Part shown: one piece after another, positions 15,478 to 23,859 of the stretch | Position numbering within the stretch: position 1 is the first letter of the stretch | Layout of the letters: every line of letters begins with the position of its first letter | Assembly (NCBI GenBank): GCA_965229935.1 | Contig: CBDDKB010000002.1 | Coordinates: 2,170,001-2,234,000, forward strand | Source of the DNA: SPJN01 sp965229935 | Lineage (GTDB): Bacteria; Pseudomonadota; Alphaproteobacteria; SPJN01 | Length of the DNA stretch: 64,000 nucleotides | Direction: 5' to 3' | Position numbers and translations under genes: made by a program | Notes under the pieces: model-generated | The model's database searches: none | What the model was told of the DNA's origin: nothing | What the model saw: only the letters and a program-made list of their open reading frames with translations

Positions 15478-17430
15478 TTACGCGTCTTTCTTGGGCTCTT
15501 CGTCGTTCTCGTCTTTGACTTCTTCAAAGTCGATGTCGACAGCATCATCATCACCCGATGCCTGGTTGCCGCCGTTTCCGTCGGTGCCCATGCCTGCGGC
15601 TGCTTCTGCTTCGGCCTGACTTGCCTGATAGACAGCCTCGCCCAGCTTCATTGAGCTGTTGGCAAGCGCGCCCATTTTTTCCTGCAAGGTTTCGGCGGTG
15701 GCGTCTTCAGCTTCCAATGCTTCCTTCAGGGCCGCGACATCGCCTTCGATAGCGGCTTTGTCTTCGTCGCTGATTTTATCGCCATGCTCTTCCAACATTT
15801 TTTCGGTTGAGTGGATCAGCGCTTCACCCTGATTGCGGGCCTCAACACTTTCGCGGCGGGCCTTGTCAGCTTCGGCATTGGCTTCGGCGTCCTTGACCAT
15901 TTGGTCGATGTCGTCATCGGACAGGCCACCTGATGCCTGAATGCGGATCTGCTGTTCTTTACCAGTGCCCTGATCTTTCGCGGACACATGAACAATACCG
16001 TTGGCGTCAATATCGAAGGTCACTTCGATTTGCGGCACGCCGCGCGGTGCGGGGGGCAGACCGACCAGATCAAACTGACCCAGCAGTTTATTGTCGGCGG
16101 CCATCTCACGCTCACCCTGGAAGACGCGGATCGTCACGGCGGACTGATTGTCTTCTGCGGTTGAGAATGTCTGGCTTTTCTTGGTCGGGATGGTGGTGTT
16201 GCGCTCAATCAAGCGTGTGAACACACCGCCAAGGGTTTCAATACCCAGTGACAGCGGCGTCACGTCAAGCAGCAGCACGTCTTTCACGTCGCCCTGCAAA
16301 ACACCGGCCTGAATGGCGGCACCCATGGCAACCACCTCGTCAGGGTTCACACCCTTATGGGGTTCTTTGCCAAAGAAGTTCTTCACCGTTTCGATCACTT
16401 TGGGCATGCGGGTCATACCGCCGACCAAAACAACTTCGTCGATTTCAGCGGCTGATAGACTGGCATCTTTTAGGGCGGCCTTGCAAGGCTCAACCGTGCG
16501 GGTGATCAGATCATCAACCAATGTTTCAAACTTGGCGCGCGTCAGCTTCAGGGCCAAATGTTTGGGGCCTGACGCATCGGCGGTGATGTAAGGCAAGTTC
16601 ACTTCGGTCTGGGCAGAGGAGCTAAGCTCAATCTTTGCCTTTTCCGCAGCTTCCTTCAGACGTTGCAGGGCAAGCTTGTCGCCGCGCAAATCCATGCCGT
16701 TTTCTTTTTTGAATTCGTCGGCGAAGTAATCAACCAGACGCATGTCAAAGTCTTCACCACCAAGGAATGTGTCACCATTGGTGGACTTCACTTCAAACAC
16801 ACCGTCGCCGATTTCAAGAACGGACACGTCAAACGTACCACCACCCAAGTCATAAACGGCGATGGTCTTGGCACCTTCGGCTTTGTCGAGGCCATAGGCC
16901 AATGACGCGGCGGTCGGCTCGTTAATAATGCGCAGCACTTCAAGGCCAGCGATCTTGCCTGCATCCTTGGTGGCCTGACGCTGGGCGTCGTTAAAATAGG
17001 CAGGGACAGTAATCACAGCCTGTGTCACAGGTTCGCCCAAATAGCTTTCGGCGGTTTCCTTCATCTTCTGCAAGGTGAAGGCAGACACTTGGCTGGGAGA
17101 ATATTTTTCGCCCCGGGCTTCAACCCATGCATCGCCATTGTCTGCCTTGGTGATTTCATAGGGCACCATTTTGGCGTCTTTTGCGACGGCGGGGTCGTCG
17201 AACACACGGCCAATCAAACGTTTGATGGCGAACAATGTGTTTTCCGGGTTGGTGACAGCCTGACGTTTTGCCGGTTGGCCGACAAGACGTTCGCCGTCTT
17301 CGGTAAAGGCGACGATGGACGGGGTGGTCCGTGCGCCTTCTGAATTTTCGATCACCTTGGCGGTGGACCCATCCATAACTGCCACGCAGCTATTGGTGGT
17401 CCCAAGGTCAATACCGATCACTTTACCCAT
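15478..17430 (-). CDS. dnaK: Chaperone protein DnaK (Hsp70)
   Basis: 650 residues. The N-terminal ATPase has GIDLGTTNSCVAV, the phosphate loop AVYDLGGGTFDVSV and VGGMTRMPKV; the substrate-binding domain begins near DVTPLSLGIETLGG; the C-terminus ends in an acidic EEVKDENDEEPKKDA, a variant of the usual tail. Works with DnaJ and GrpE in protein folding and heat-shock control. A ribosome site (AAGGAG) precedes the ATG. A sigma-32-like promoter lies about 125 bp upstream. Confidence 0.98.
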   Translation of the reverse strand: MGKVIGIDLGTTNSCVAVMDGSTAKVIENSEGARTTPSIVAFTEDGERLVGQPAKRQAVTNPENTLFAIKRLIGRVFDDPAVAKDAKMVPYEITKADNGDAWVEARGEKYSPSQVSAFTLQKMKETAESYLGEPVTQAVITVPAYFNDAQRQATKDAGKIAGLEVLRIINEPTAASLAYGLDKAEGAKTIAVYDLGGGTFDVSVLEIGDGVFEVKSTNGDTFLGGEDFDMRLVDYFADEFKKENGMDLRGDKLALQRLKEAAEKAKIELSSSAQTEVNLPYITADASGPKHLALKLTRAKFETLVDDLITRTVEPCKAALKDASLSAAEIDEVVLVGGMTRMPKVIETVKNFFGKEPHKGVNPDEVVAMGAAIQAGVLQGDVKDVLLLDVTPLSLGIETLGGVFTRLIERNTTIPTKKSQTFSTAEDNQSAVTIRVFQGEREMAADNKLLGQFDLVGLPPAPRGVPQIEVTFDIDANGIVHVSAKDQGTGKEQQIRIQASGGLSDDDIDQMVKDAEANAEADKARRESVEARNQGEALIHSTEKMLEEHGDKISDEDKAAIEGDVAALKEALEAEDATAETLQEKMGALANSSMKLGEAVYQASQAEAEAAAGMGTDGNGGNQASGDDDAVDIDFEEVKDENDEEPKKDA

Positions 17431-17552
17431 TATACTACTCCTTTACGGCGGCGATGCGATGGCGAGCCTTTGCAGCACTCGTCCCGTGCCCGCCCCTTGA
17501 ACATTGTTGCACCAGTCGTGAAGCAAATGGTGCAAGGGCTTTGACCCCTTTT

Positions 17553-17580
17553 AGATAGGGTCGCAATTCGTCGAATCAAG
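17553..17580 (-). promoter_or_regulatory. Sigma-32 (RpoH) type promoter of dnaK
   Basis: Read leftward: CTTGATT, 13 bases, CCCTATCT. This closely follows the heat-shock consensus CTTGAAA-N11-16-CCCCATNT. It lies about 120-150 bp upstream of the dnaK ATG, giving a leader of roughly 110 bases. No CIRCE repeat (HrcA operator) was found here. Confidence 0.75.
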
Positions 17581-17704
17581 CGTGAGAAGGCAAGGTTTTT
17601 TCGCCGCTTTTCCGGTCAACCGGAAATAGGCTATCCCCTGCCACCCCTGTGTTATGGGGGCTTATATAGGGGGCTGGGGGGCCCGCTTCAATGGCATGGG
17701 GCAA

Positions 17705-17752
17705 AAGAATCCGCCCTTTAGGCGCGACATTCATGCGCGTGCAGGGATTCTT
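17705..17752 (-). terminator. Candidate terminator after grpE
   Basis: Arms AAGAATCC and GGATTCTT with a GC-rich inner hairpin (GCGCG near 17722 and near 17736), followed on the minus strand by TTTT. It lies 14 bp beyond the grpE stop. The long loop makes it less certain than the other terminators. Confidence 0.45.
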
Positions 17753-17765
17753 AGGCTGATAGGGT

Positions 17766-18458
17766 CTATTCGGTGCCGTTTTCAGCAGTTTTAGCAGCCT
17801 CATCACCCTGTTCCGCCGGGGCCACCTCTTCAAAGGCGGGGCCGCCGCGCGCAACACCGACCTGTGCCGGGCGCAACAGACGATCACCGATCATCCAGCC
17901 ATCGGTCACCACCTGAAAGACAGACCCGTTGGGCTTGTCAGGCATGGGGGCTTCAAACATGGCGTTATGCAGATTGGGGTCGAACTTTTTGCCTAGTGCA
18001 TCGATGCGGGTCAGTTGATGCTTTTCAAAGGTGCTGACCAGCTCTTTCTGGGTCATTTCAATGCCTTCGATCACGCTTTTGGTGATGTCATCGGCAGCCT
18101 CGCGCGCCTCGGTAGATACTGACAGCAAAGCGCGGTCCAGATTATCAGCGACGGTTAGGATATCGCGGGCAAATTTGGTGACGGCGAACTTTTCCGCATC
18201 AACCTTGTCGCGCAGGGCACGTCGGCGGGTATTTTCCATTTCCGCCACAAGACGCAGATTCTGGTCCTTCATGTCGGCGATTTCGCCCAGCAGCTCTTCC
18301 TTTTCTTTCAAAAGCGCATCGATGGCATCTTCGATGGTCGGCTCTTTATTAGGATCGTCGGCCCCATTGTCGTCGGCAGCAGATGTGTTTGTTGCGCCAG
18401 CTTCGGTCGCATTGTCGATAGGCTCGTCTTGCGGCTTGTCCTGATTCTGCTCAGTCAT
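17766..18458 (-). CDS. grpE: Nucleotide exchange factor GrpE
   Basis: 230 residues. A disordered acidic N-terminus (about 60 residues rich in Asp, Glu, Ala, Asn) leads to a long coiled coil (LLKEKEELLGEIADMKDQNLRL read in parts, RRRALRDK) and the C-terminal beta domain ending GDRLLRPAQVGVARG, the family signature. Releases ADP from DnaK. The start MTEQNQDK at 18458 is preferred over a longer open frame. Downstream of hrcA and upstream of dnaK on the same strand. Confidence 0.96.
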   Translation of the reverse strand: MTEQNQDKPQDEPIDNATEAGATNTSAADDNGADDPNKEPTIEDAIDALLKEKEELLGEIADMKDQNLRLVAEMENTRRRALRDKVDAEKFAVTKFARDILTVADNLDRALLSVSTEAREAADDITKSVIEGIEMTQKELVSTFEKHQLTRIDALGKKFDPNLHNAMFEAPMPDKPNGSVFQVVTDGWMIGDRLLRPAQVGVARGGPAFEEVAPAEQGDEAAKTAENGTE

Positions 18459-18577
18459 GGGCTCGATCCGTTTGCATCTATTTTGCATCAATGATTGTGT
18501 GTCAGGGGATATAGGGGTTTTCCCACGCATTGCAAGCGGGGCGCACGGTCGCGGGCCGGTTCTTGTGGTGGCGCAGC

Positions 18578-19690
18578 CTATTTGATCAGGCGCGAAATCA
18601 CCTGCGCGGTGTAATCGACCATGGGGATAATCCGGCCATAATTGATCCGTGTCGGGCCGATCACCCCGATCATGCCGATGATCCGGTCCTGCGCGTCTTT
18701 ATAGGGGGAGACGATGACGGAGGAGCCTGACAGCGAAAATAGCGGGTTTTCAGCGCCGATAAACATGCGCACCCCATCTGCATCGCGGGCCGATTGCAGC
18801 AATTCCAGCATGCCTGATTTGGTTTCAAGGTCGGCGAATAATTGCCGAACCCGCTCCAAATCCTCAGCCGCGGTGACATTATCCAGCAGATTGGCGTGAC
18901 CGCGCACGATCAAAAGCCCGTCGGGGCTGTTGTTTTTGCCCGGCCCCTCACCAACCCAATCGGCCAGCCCGTCTTCAACCACCTTGGCAGCCAGCCTATC
19001 AAGTTCGGCCTTGGCGCGGGCAAGTTCGTCCGCAAGACGGGTTGAAATAGTGCCAAGGCTTTGGCCCCCGATGCGGGCATTAAGGAAGTTGCTGGCCTGT
19101 TGTAGGGCGCTGGGCGGCAGATCAAGCGGGATTTGAATGACCTTGTTTTCAACCCTGCCCGATTGGGTGACGATCACGGCCAGTGCCTGCCCCGGCCCCA
19201 GATGGACGAATTCGATTTGTTTTAGCGCCTCGTCCTGCGGCTGGGCGTCTTCGGGGGCAACGGCGACGATCCCGGCACAGTGGCTAAGCCCCGACAGGGC
19301 CTGTGTGGTTTCGCGCAACATATCTTCGATAGATTTGGCCTGTTCGGCACCGGCCAAATGGGCGTCGATCCGGACCCGGTCATCGGCGGACAGATCACCG
19401 ATTTGCAGCAAGCCATCAACAAACAGGCGCAACCCTTCGTGGGTCGGGATGCGGCCTGCGCTTTTATGGGGGGCGTAAAGCAGCCCGGCATGTTCAAGAT
19501 CAGCCATCACATTGCGGATCGACGCCGGGCTTAACCCCATGCCATCCAAACGGCTGAGGGTACGGCTGCCGATCGGGGCACCCGTATCAAGATAGGCTTC
19601 GACAATTTGCTGAAAAATATCCTGATTACGCCGGCTCATATCCGCCAGCATACTATTGCCTGACCCATACTGATCTTTGTGCGCGCTCAT
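18578..19690 (-). CDS. hrcA: Heat-inducible transcription repressor HrcA
   Basis: Repressor of heat-shock operons that binds CIRCE. The N-terminal winged helix reads QDIFQQIVEAYLDTGAPIGSRTLSRL...LSPASIRNVMADLEHAGLLYAPHKSAGRIPT, read in parts; the C-terminus ends with GVIGPTRINYGRIIPMVDYTAQVISR, the family signature. About 370 residues, slightly longer than usual because of the N-terminal part; starts at 19696, 19690 or 19654 are possible. Divergent from rph, a layout conserved in Alphaproteobacteria. No CIRCE site was found in this window, so its targets (probably groESL) lie elsewhere. Confidence 0.95.
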   Translation of the reverse strand: MSAHKDQYGSGNSMLADMSRRNQDIFQQIVEAYLDTGAPIGSRTLSRLDGMGLSPASIRNVMADLEHAGLLYAPHKSAGRIPTHEGLRLFVDGLLQIGDLSADDRVRIDAHLAGAEQAKSIEDMLRETTQALSGLSHCAGIVAVAPEDAQPQDEALKQIEFVHLGPGQALAVIVTQSGRVENKVIQIPLDLPPSALQQASNFLNARIGGQSLGTISTRLADELARAKAELDRLAAKVVEDGLADWVGEGPGKNNSPDGLLIVRGHANLLDNVTAAEDLERVRQLFADLETKSGMLELLQSARDADGVRMFIGAENPLFSLSGSSVIVSPYKDAQDRIIGMIGVIGPTRINYGRIIPMVDYTAQVISRLIK

Positions 19691-19786
19691 GCCCAATGTG
19701 TTAGGGCTTTAGACGTGTTGAGGCAAGGGGGGACCCGTGATAAGCAGGCGCTAAGATATTTTTGCCTTTTACGGAGTGTTCCCCAA

Positions 19787-20497
19787 ATGCGCGCAGACAA
19801 TAGGGCCAATGATGCCCTACGCCCCCTTTCGATTGAACTGAATGTGAACCGTTATGCCGAAGGGTCATGCCTGATCAAGGCGGGCAACACCCATGTATTA
19901 TGCACCGCATCACTTGAAGAACGGGTGCCGCCGTGGATGCGTGGCTCAAACGAGGGGTGGGTAACGGCTGAATATGCCATGCTGCCGCGCGCAACCCATG
20001 ACCGGGGTCGCCGCGAACGCAAGGGTGCCTCTGGCCGGACGCAGGAAATTCAACGTCTGATCGGGCGGTCTTTGCGCGCCGTTGTGGATATGAAGGGGCT
20101 GGGTGAACGGCAGATCAGTATCGACTGCGATGTCTTGCAGGCCGATGGCGGGACCCGCACCGCATCGATCACCGGGGCCTATGTGGCGCTTTATGACTGC
20201 CTGCGCTTTATGAAAGACCAAGGCATGATCGAAACCATTCCGCTGAAGACCGAAGTGGCGGCAATCTCTGTCGGGCTGCATCAGGGTGAGGCGAAGCTTG
20301 ACCTTGACTATAGCGAAGATTCAAGCGCCGAAGCGGACGCCAATTTCGTACTGACAGGCGATGGCGGCATTGTTGAAATTCAGGGCACCGCCGAACAGGA
20401 CCCGTTTTCAGAAGACCAGTTTGCCGATCTGATGCGCCTTGCCAAAAAGGGCGTTGCCGAATTGGTTGCCGTGCAACGTCAGGTGCTGGGGCTTTAA
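19787..20497 (+). CDS. rph: Ribonuclease PH
   Basis: Phosphorolytic 3' exoribonuclease that trims tRNA precursors, 236 residues. Starts MRADNRANDALRPLSIELN; family motifs include GSCLIKAGNTHVLCTASLEERVPPW in pieces, the RRERKGASGRTQEIQRLIGRSLRA region with the conserved phosphate-binding arginines, and DCDVLQADGGTRTASITGA. A GGAG ribosome site precedes ATG 19787. The stop is 3 bp before rdgB, so rph-rdgB-hemW probably form one operon. Confidence 0.97.
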   Translation: MRADNRANDALRPLSIELNVNRYAEGSCLIKAGNTHVLCTASLEERVPPWMRGSNEGWVTAEYAMLPRATHDRGRRERKGASGRTQEIQRLIGRSLRAVVDMKGLGERQISIDCDVLQADGGTRTASITGAYVALYDCLRFMKDQGMIETIPLKTEVAAISVGLHQGEAKLDLDYSEDSSAEADANFVLTGDGGIVEIQGTAEQDPFSEDQFADLMRLAKKGVAELVAVQRQVLGL

Positions 20498-20500
20498 CTG

Positions 20501-21115
20501 ATGGCGCGCAAACTGACAGGTGGCGACCTTGTTGTGGCGACCCACAATCCGGGCAAGGTGGTTGAGATTAATGATCTGATCCGCCCCTTTGGCTTTACGG
20601 CCATCAGCGCGGGTGAACTTGGGCTGCCCGAACCTGTTGAGGATGGGGATACTTTTGCCGCCAATGCCGCGATCAAGGCGCTGGCTGCTGCAACCGCATC
20701 GGGCAAGCCAGCCCTTGCCGATGATAGTGGCCTATGCGTCAGCGCGCTTGATGACGCGCCGGGGATCTATTCGGCTCGCTGGGCAGGCGAAACGAAAGAC
20801 TTTTCCATTGCGATGGAAAAAGTGGAAACCGCACTGAAAGACACGGTGATCAGGGGCGAGGTAAATGATGCTGCCCATTTCATGTGTGCTTTGTGTTTGG
20901 CATGGCCCGACGGGCATACAGAAATTTTTGAAGGCCGGGTTGATGGCCGTCTGACCTTTCCCCCGCGTGGTGAGAACGGGTTCGGCTATGATCCGATCTT
21001 TATCGCAGACGGGCAGACCATCACCTTTGGCGAGATGGACCCTGACGAAAAACATGGGATGAGCCATCGGGCCCGCGCCTTTGCCAAGCTGGTCAAGGCA
21101 GTCTTTGAAGAGTGA
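20501..21115 (+). CDS. rdgB: XTP/dITP diphosphatase (RdgB/HAM1)
   Basis: Cleanses the nucleotide pool of ITP, dITP and XTP. 204 residues, with the N-terminal VVATHNPGKVVEI, the catalytic ALADDSGLCVSALD, YSARWAG and the C-terminal GFGYDPIF and HRARAFAKL motifs. Its TGA overlaps the hemW ATG (TGATG). Confidence 0.97.
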   Translation: MARKLTGGDLVVATHNPGKVVEINDLIRPFGFTAISAGELGLPEPVEDGDTFAANAAIKALAAATASGKPALADDSGLCVSALDDAPGIYSARWAGETKDFSIAMEKVETALKDTVIRGEVNDAAHFMCALCLAWPDGHTEIFEGRVDGRLTFPPRGENGFGYDPIFIADGQTITFGEMDPDEKHGMSHRARAFAKLVKAVFEE

Positions 21116-22257
21116 TGGACGGGCAGGCGGACCTATTTGGGTTATATGTTCACTGGCCCTTCTGCCTGAAGAAATGCCCCTATTGTGATTTCAACTCCCA
21201 TGTGCGGGAGGCGGTGGACCATGACGTGTGGGCGCGCGCTTTGGTGCGGGAGTTGGAACATGTCGCCGCCCGCACAGATCGGGCGCAACTGACATCCATT
21301 TTCTTTGGTGGCGGCACGCCCAGCCTGATGCAGCCTGAAACAGTTGCTGCCGTGATCGACAGGGCAGAACAGCTTTTCGGGTTTGTGGACGATATTGAAA
21401 TTACGCTGGAGGCTAATCCCACCAGTGCTGATCAGGCCCGTTTCACAGGCTATCGCGCGGCGGGGGTGAACCGTGTGTCGCTGGGTGTGCAAAGCCTGCG
21501 GGATAAGGCGTTGCAGTTTTTGGGCCGTCAACATTCAGTGACAGAAGCGATGGCCGCGCTCGACATGGCGCAGGCCACTTTTGATCGCGTGTCGTTTGAT
21601 CTGATTTATGCGCGCCCTGACCAAACGCTTGATGATTGGCGGGCAGAGCTGGGGGAGGCTTTGGCGCGCGGCACCAGCCACCTGTCGCTTTATCAGTTGA
21701 CGTTTGAGCCTGAGACGGAGTTTGGCAAGCTGAACCGCATGGGCCGCCTTACCCCCCTTGATGATGACCCCGCCGCCGATATGTATGAGCTGACGCAGCA
21801 AATGATGGAGGATGCTGGCCTGCCAGCCTATGAGACATCCAATCATGCGCGCGGAAGCGAAAATCAGGCGTGCCATAATCTGACCTATTGGCAGGCTGCG
21901 CCCTATCTGGGCATTGGCCCCGGTGCCCATGGCCGCGTGATGGTCAATGGGCAAAAGCATGCAACGATTGCCGCGCGTACACCTGAAGATTGGTTGCGCC
22001 GTATCGATCAGGATGGGCATGGCTTTATTGAGTGGCACTCACTGACCGAACAGGAACAGGCAGAAGAAGCGTTACTGATGGGTCTGCGTCTGCGCGAGGG
22101 CGTGCCGCTGGCGCGCGTTGCGGACGCACTTGATCAGACCGCCTTGGCGCAGATGATCGAAGAGGGCTTTGTCGAAACAGATGGCGCGCTGTTAAAGGCC
22201 ACGCACAAAGGCCGCCCGGTTTTAAACGCGGTGCTGGGGGCACTTGTGGCGGTGTAG
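21115..22257 (+). CDS. hemW: HemW-type radical SAM protein (heme chaperone)
   Basis: 380 residues. The radical SAM cluster C-x3-C-x2-C is present as FCLKKCPYCDF, followed by FFGGGTPSLM, ITLEANP and NRVSLGVQS. The protein lacks the extra cysteine (HemN has C-x3-C-x2-C-x-C with Cys at the next-but-one position; here Phe), which marks HemW instead of the oxygen-independent coproporphyrinogen oxidase HemN. HemW inserts heme into respiratory enzymes. Translationally coupled to rdgB. Confidence 0.92.
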   Translation: MDGQADLFGLYVHWPFCLKKCPYCDFNSHVREAVDHDVWARALVRELEHVAARTDRAQLTSIFFGGGTPSLMQPETVAAVIDRAEQLFGFVDDIEITLEANPTSADQARFTGYRAAGVNRVSLGVQSLRDKALQFLGRQHSVTEAMAALDMAQATFDRVSFDLIYARPDQTLDDWRAELGEALARGTSHLSLYQLTFEPETEFGKLNRMGRLTPLDDDPAADMYELTQQMMEDAGLPAYETSNHARGSENQACHNLTYWQAAPYLGIGPGAHGRVMVNGQKHATIAARTPEDWLRRIDQDGHGFIEWHSLTEQEQAEEALLMGLRLREGVPLARVADALDQTALAQMIEEGFVETDGALLKATHKGRPVLNAVLGALVAV

Positions 22258-22266
22258 CTTTGTAAC

Positions 22267-22295
22267 TTGACAAATGATGAAAAATATGCTACACA
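22267..22295 (+). promoter_or_regulatory. Sigma-70 promoter of the 22.3-23.8 kb pair
   Basis: TTGACA, 17 bases, TACACA, 33 bp upstream of the first gene's ATG, with an AGGA ribosome site in between. A near-consensus housekeeping promoter, so the pair is likely expressed independently of hemW. Confidence 0.6.
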
Positions 22296-22328
22296 TTTGG
22301 GCGTGTGAAGTCAAACTAGGATATTGCT

Positions 22329-23318
22329 ATGCTGCGTCTCCCCCATAAACGGAAACAATCTCAATCTTTACCCCTGCCGACCATGCAAGAAAATGATGCC
22401 ATGATCGGTCAGACCTATTGGCCGGAATCAACAGGCAAGGGGCTTGCCCCACTAGCTAGGCAGGGCCAGCTCAAGCAGCAAGCCATCACACTTGCCGACA
22501 AGCAGGAGGGGACCGCATCAAATGCAGGCGGGCCTTCTTCTGGCACGAATGTAGCAGATAAAACACCATTACGAACCATTGCAGAACAAAACGCCATCAC
22601 TGGCAAAACCTTCTGGCCTGAGTCTACTGGCAAGGACACCCTCCCCCTCGCCAACAAGGTGGAGACGCGGGAACAGCTGGCAGCTCGCCGCCGCGCCGCA
22701 CGACATGGCATCGCGCGCGAGGCGCAAAATGCAGAACGTCGGAATACAGCACCCGAATCTGGCAGGTCCGGCCCGCAAACCCGCGCAGAACGATTGCAAG
22801 CCCGTGTTGATCGGGCGAGCCCGCCGAAAATTAATCGTGAGCCGGGGAAATTTTATATAACAGGACATCGTGTAGGAGGTGCTGGGCCGTATCATAACGC
22901 GATTGAGTATACGCCCTATTCCGGCGAACCAAGCACATTCAGCGCAGCGCCAGATCAAAACAAAGGAGAAGATTATGAAAATGGCACATTGGAAAAGAAA
23001 GGCATTTTAGGAAGTTTGCAAAGCAACATTGGGCGTGAGGAAGATAGCCCGGAGATCAACAAAGTTCTGGGGACTGTTCAATTGCCGGACGGAATAAATG
23101 CTGACGAGTATTTACAAAACTTGAGGCAAGCAGATGAAGCCTATTGTGATTGTGTGGATTATGATTTCTTCCCTGAGTTTGGTGACAGTCACAATTCAAA
23201 CAGCTATACACGAGGTATACTTGAAGCCACTGGTGCGAAAGCCAATATAGACTGGGACGGCTTTGTGGGCGGGCGGCGACCTGTTCCGCCGGAATATTTC
23301 AAAAGGCAGAAACAATGA
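22329..23318 (+). CDS. Unknown protein with WPESTGK repeats and a toxin-like C-terminal domain
   Basis: 329 residues, no signal peptide. Two imperfect repeats centre on TYWPESTGKGLAPLA (residues 29-43) and TFWPESTGKDTLPLA (94-108). Residues 110-168 are basic and probably disordered. From about 170 a compact domain follows with GHRVGGAGPYHNAIEYTPYSG, a CDCVDYDFFPEFGD segment and SHNSNSYTRGILEATGA. A His in the first segment and Asn/Ser in the last resemble, from memory, papain-like or amidase-type domains that end polymorphic toxins. The codon use of the 3' half is AT-richer than neighbours. Stop and next start overlap (ATGA). Probably a horizontally gained effector; activity unproven. Confidence 0.6.
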   Translation: MLRLPHKRKQSQSLPLPTMQENDAMIGQTYWPESTGKGLAPLARQGQLKQQAITLADKQEGTASNAGGPSSGTNVADKTPLRTIAEQNAITGKTFWPESTGKDTLPLANKVETREQLAARRRAARHGIAREAQNAERRNTAPESGRSGPQTRAERLQARVDRASPPKINREPGKFYITGHRVGGAGPYHNAIEYTPYSGEPSTFSAAPDQNKGEDYENGTLEKKGILGSLQSNIGREEDSPEINKVLGTVQLPDGINADEYLQNLRQADEAYCDCVDYDFFPEFGDSHNSNSYTRGILEATGAKANIDWDGFVGGRRPVPPEYFKRQKQ

Positions 23319-23848
23319 AAAAAGTATCGATGTTGATTGGGCTTTTACTTCTGCTTTTTTTCGGCCTTGCCTTAGGGCGCGTGGTTAGTTTTCCAGACTA
23401 CTACTATCTTTCGTTCGAGAGCGGTGAAGATATTGAGGTGCTGGAACGTCGGATACCAATTGAAGATGGATTTTCGATGGTGCCTATACCCTATCAACTT
23501 CAACTCAAACGACCAAACTATACACTATCGTTGAAACTTGGATCGCATCGCTATCTGCCTACTGTTTTGGTCGATGCAGTAGGCGTGGATGGGCGACGGC
23601 TTGTTGTGGAGGGAAAAGACAATAGTCGCTGTACTGATTTCACCTTGCTCTCCCACGACAAGTTTTTGGAATTTAAGTGGTCCTGGCCAAGAAGTAGCGG
23701 ACATATAGAATGTAATGCTCAAAAAACCTCTGATCTTCGGGGCACTATGGAGCTAACATTGCGTGATGAAAACGGCGCAACTTACGAGGAAGCACTGCAA
23801 TTCAGTTTGAAGAAGAATGGCTATCTAGTCTCGATAGACGCACTGTGA
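23315..23848 (+). CDS. Unknown membrane-anchored protein, candidate immunity partner
   Basis: 177 residues. An N-terminal hydrophobic helix (residues 5-24, SMLIGLLLLLFFGLALG) is followed directly by a beta-rich extracytoplasmic domain with two cysteines (Cys106, Cys133) able to form a disulfide. No family recognised. It overlaps the preceding gene by 4 bp, so the two proteins are made together; small, membrane-anchored and AT-rich, it fits a periplasmic immunity protein. It could equally be an accessory or structural protein. Confidence 0.55.
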   Translation: MKKVSMLIGLLLLLFFGLALGRVVSFPDYYYLSFESGEDIEVLERRIPIEDGFSMVPIPYQLQLKRPNYTLSLKLGSHRYLPTVLVDAVGVDGRRLVVEGKDNSRCTDFTLLSHDKFLEFKWSWPRSSGHIECNAQKTSDLRGTMELTLRDENGATYEEALQFSLKKNGYLVSIDAL

Positions 23849-23859
23849 TGTGACGCTCC

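Larger units (their letters stand above)
17431..17765. other. Gap between grpE and dnaK (335 bp)
   Basis: No gene is supported. It contains a candidate grpE terminator hairpin (17705-17752), a small CCGG-TCAA-CCGG hairpin near 17612 and the heat-shock promoter for dnaK (17553-17580). A frame open from 17576 to 17887 overlaps the grpE end on the same strand in another phase and has no family features. Confidence 0.6.

Noticed and set aside
17576..17887. Leftward open frame between grpE and dnaK
   Set aside because: It overlaps the grpE end in another phase, has no motifs or ribosome site, and covers terminator and promoter elements.
19691..19786. CIRCE element between hrcA and rph
   Set aside because: No TTAGCACTC-N9-GAGTGCTAA or near match; a CTTGCC...CCCTAAC pair resembles a heat-shock promoter only weakly.
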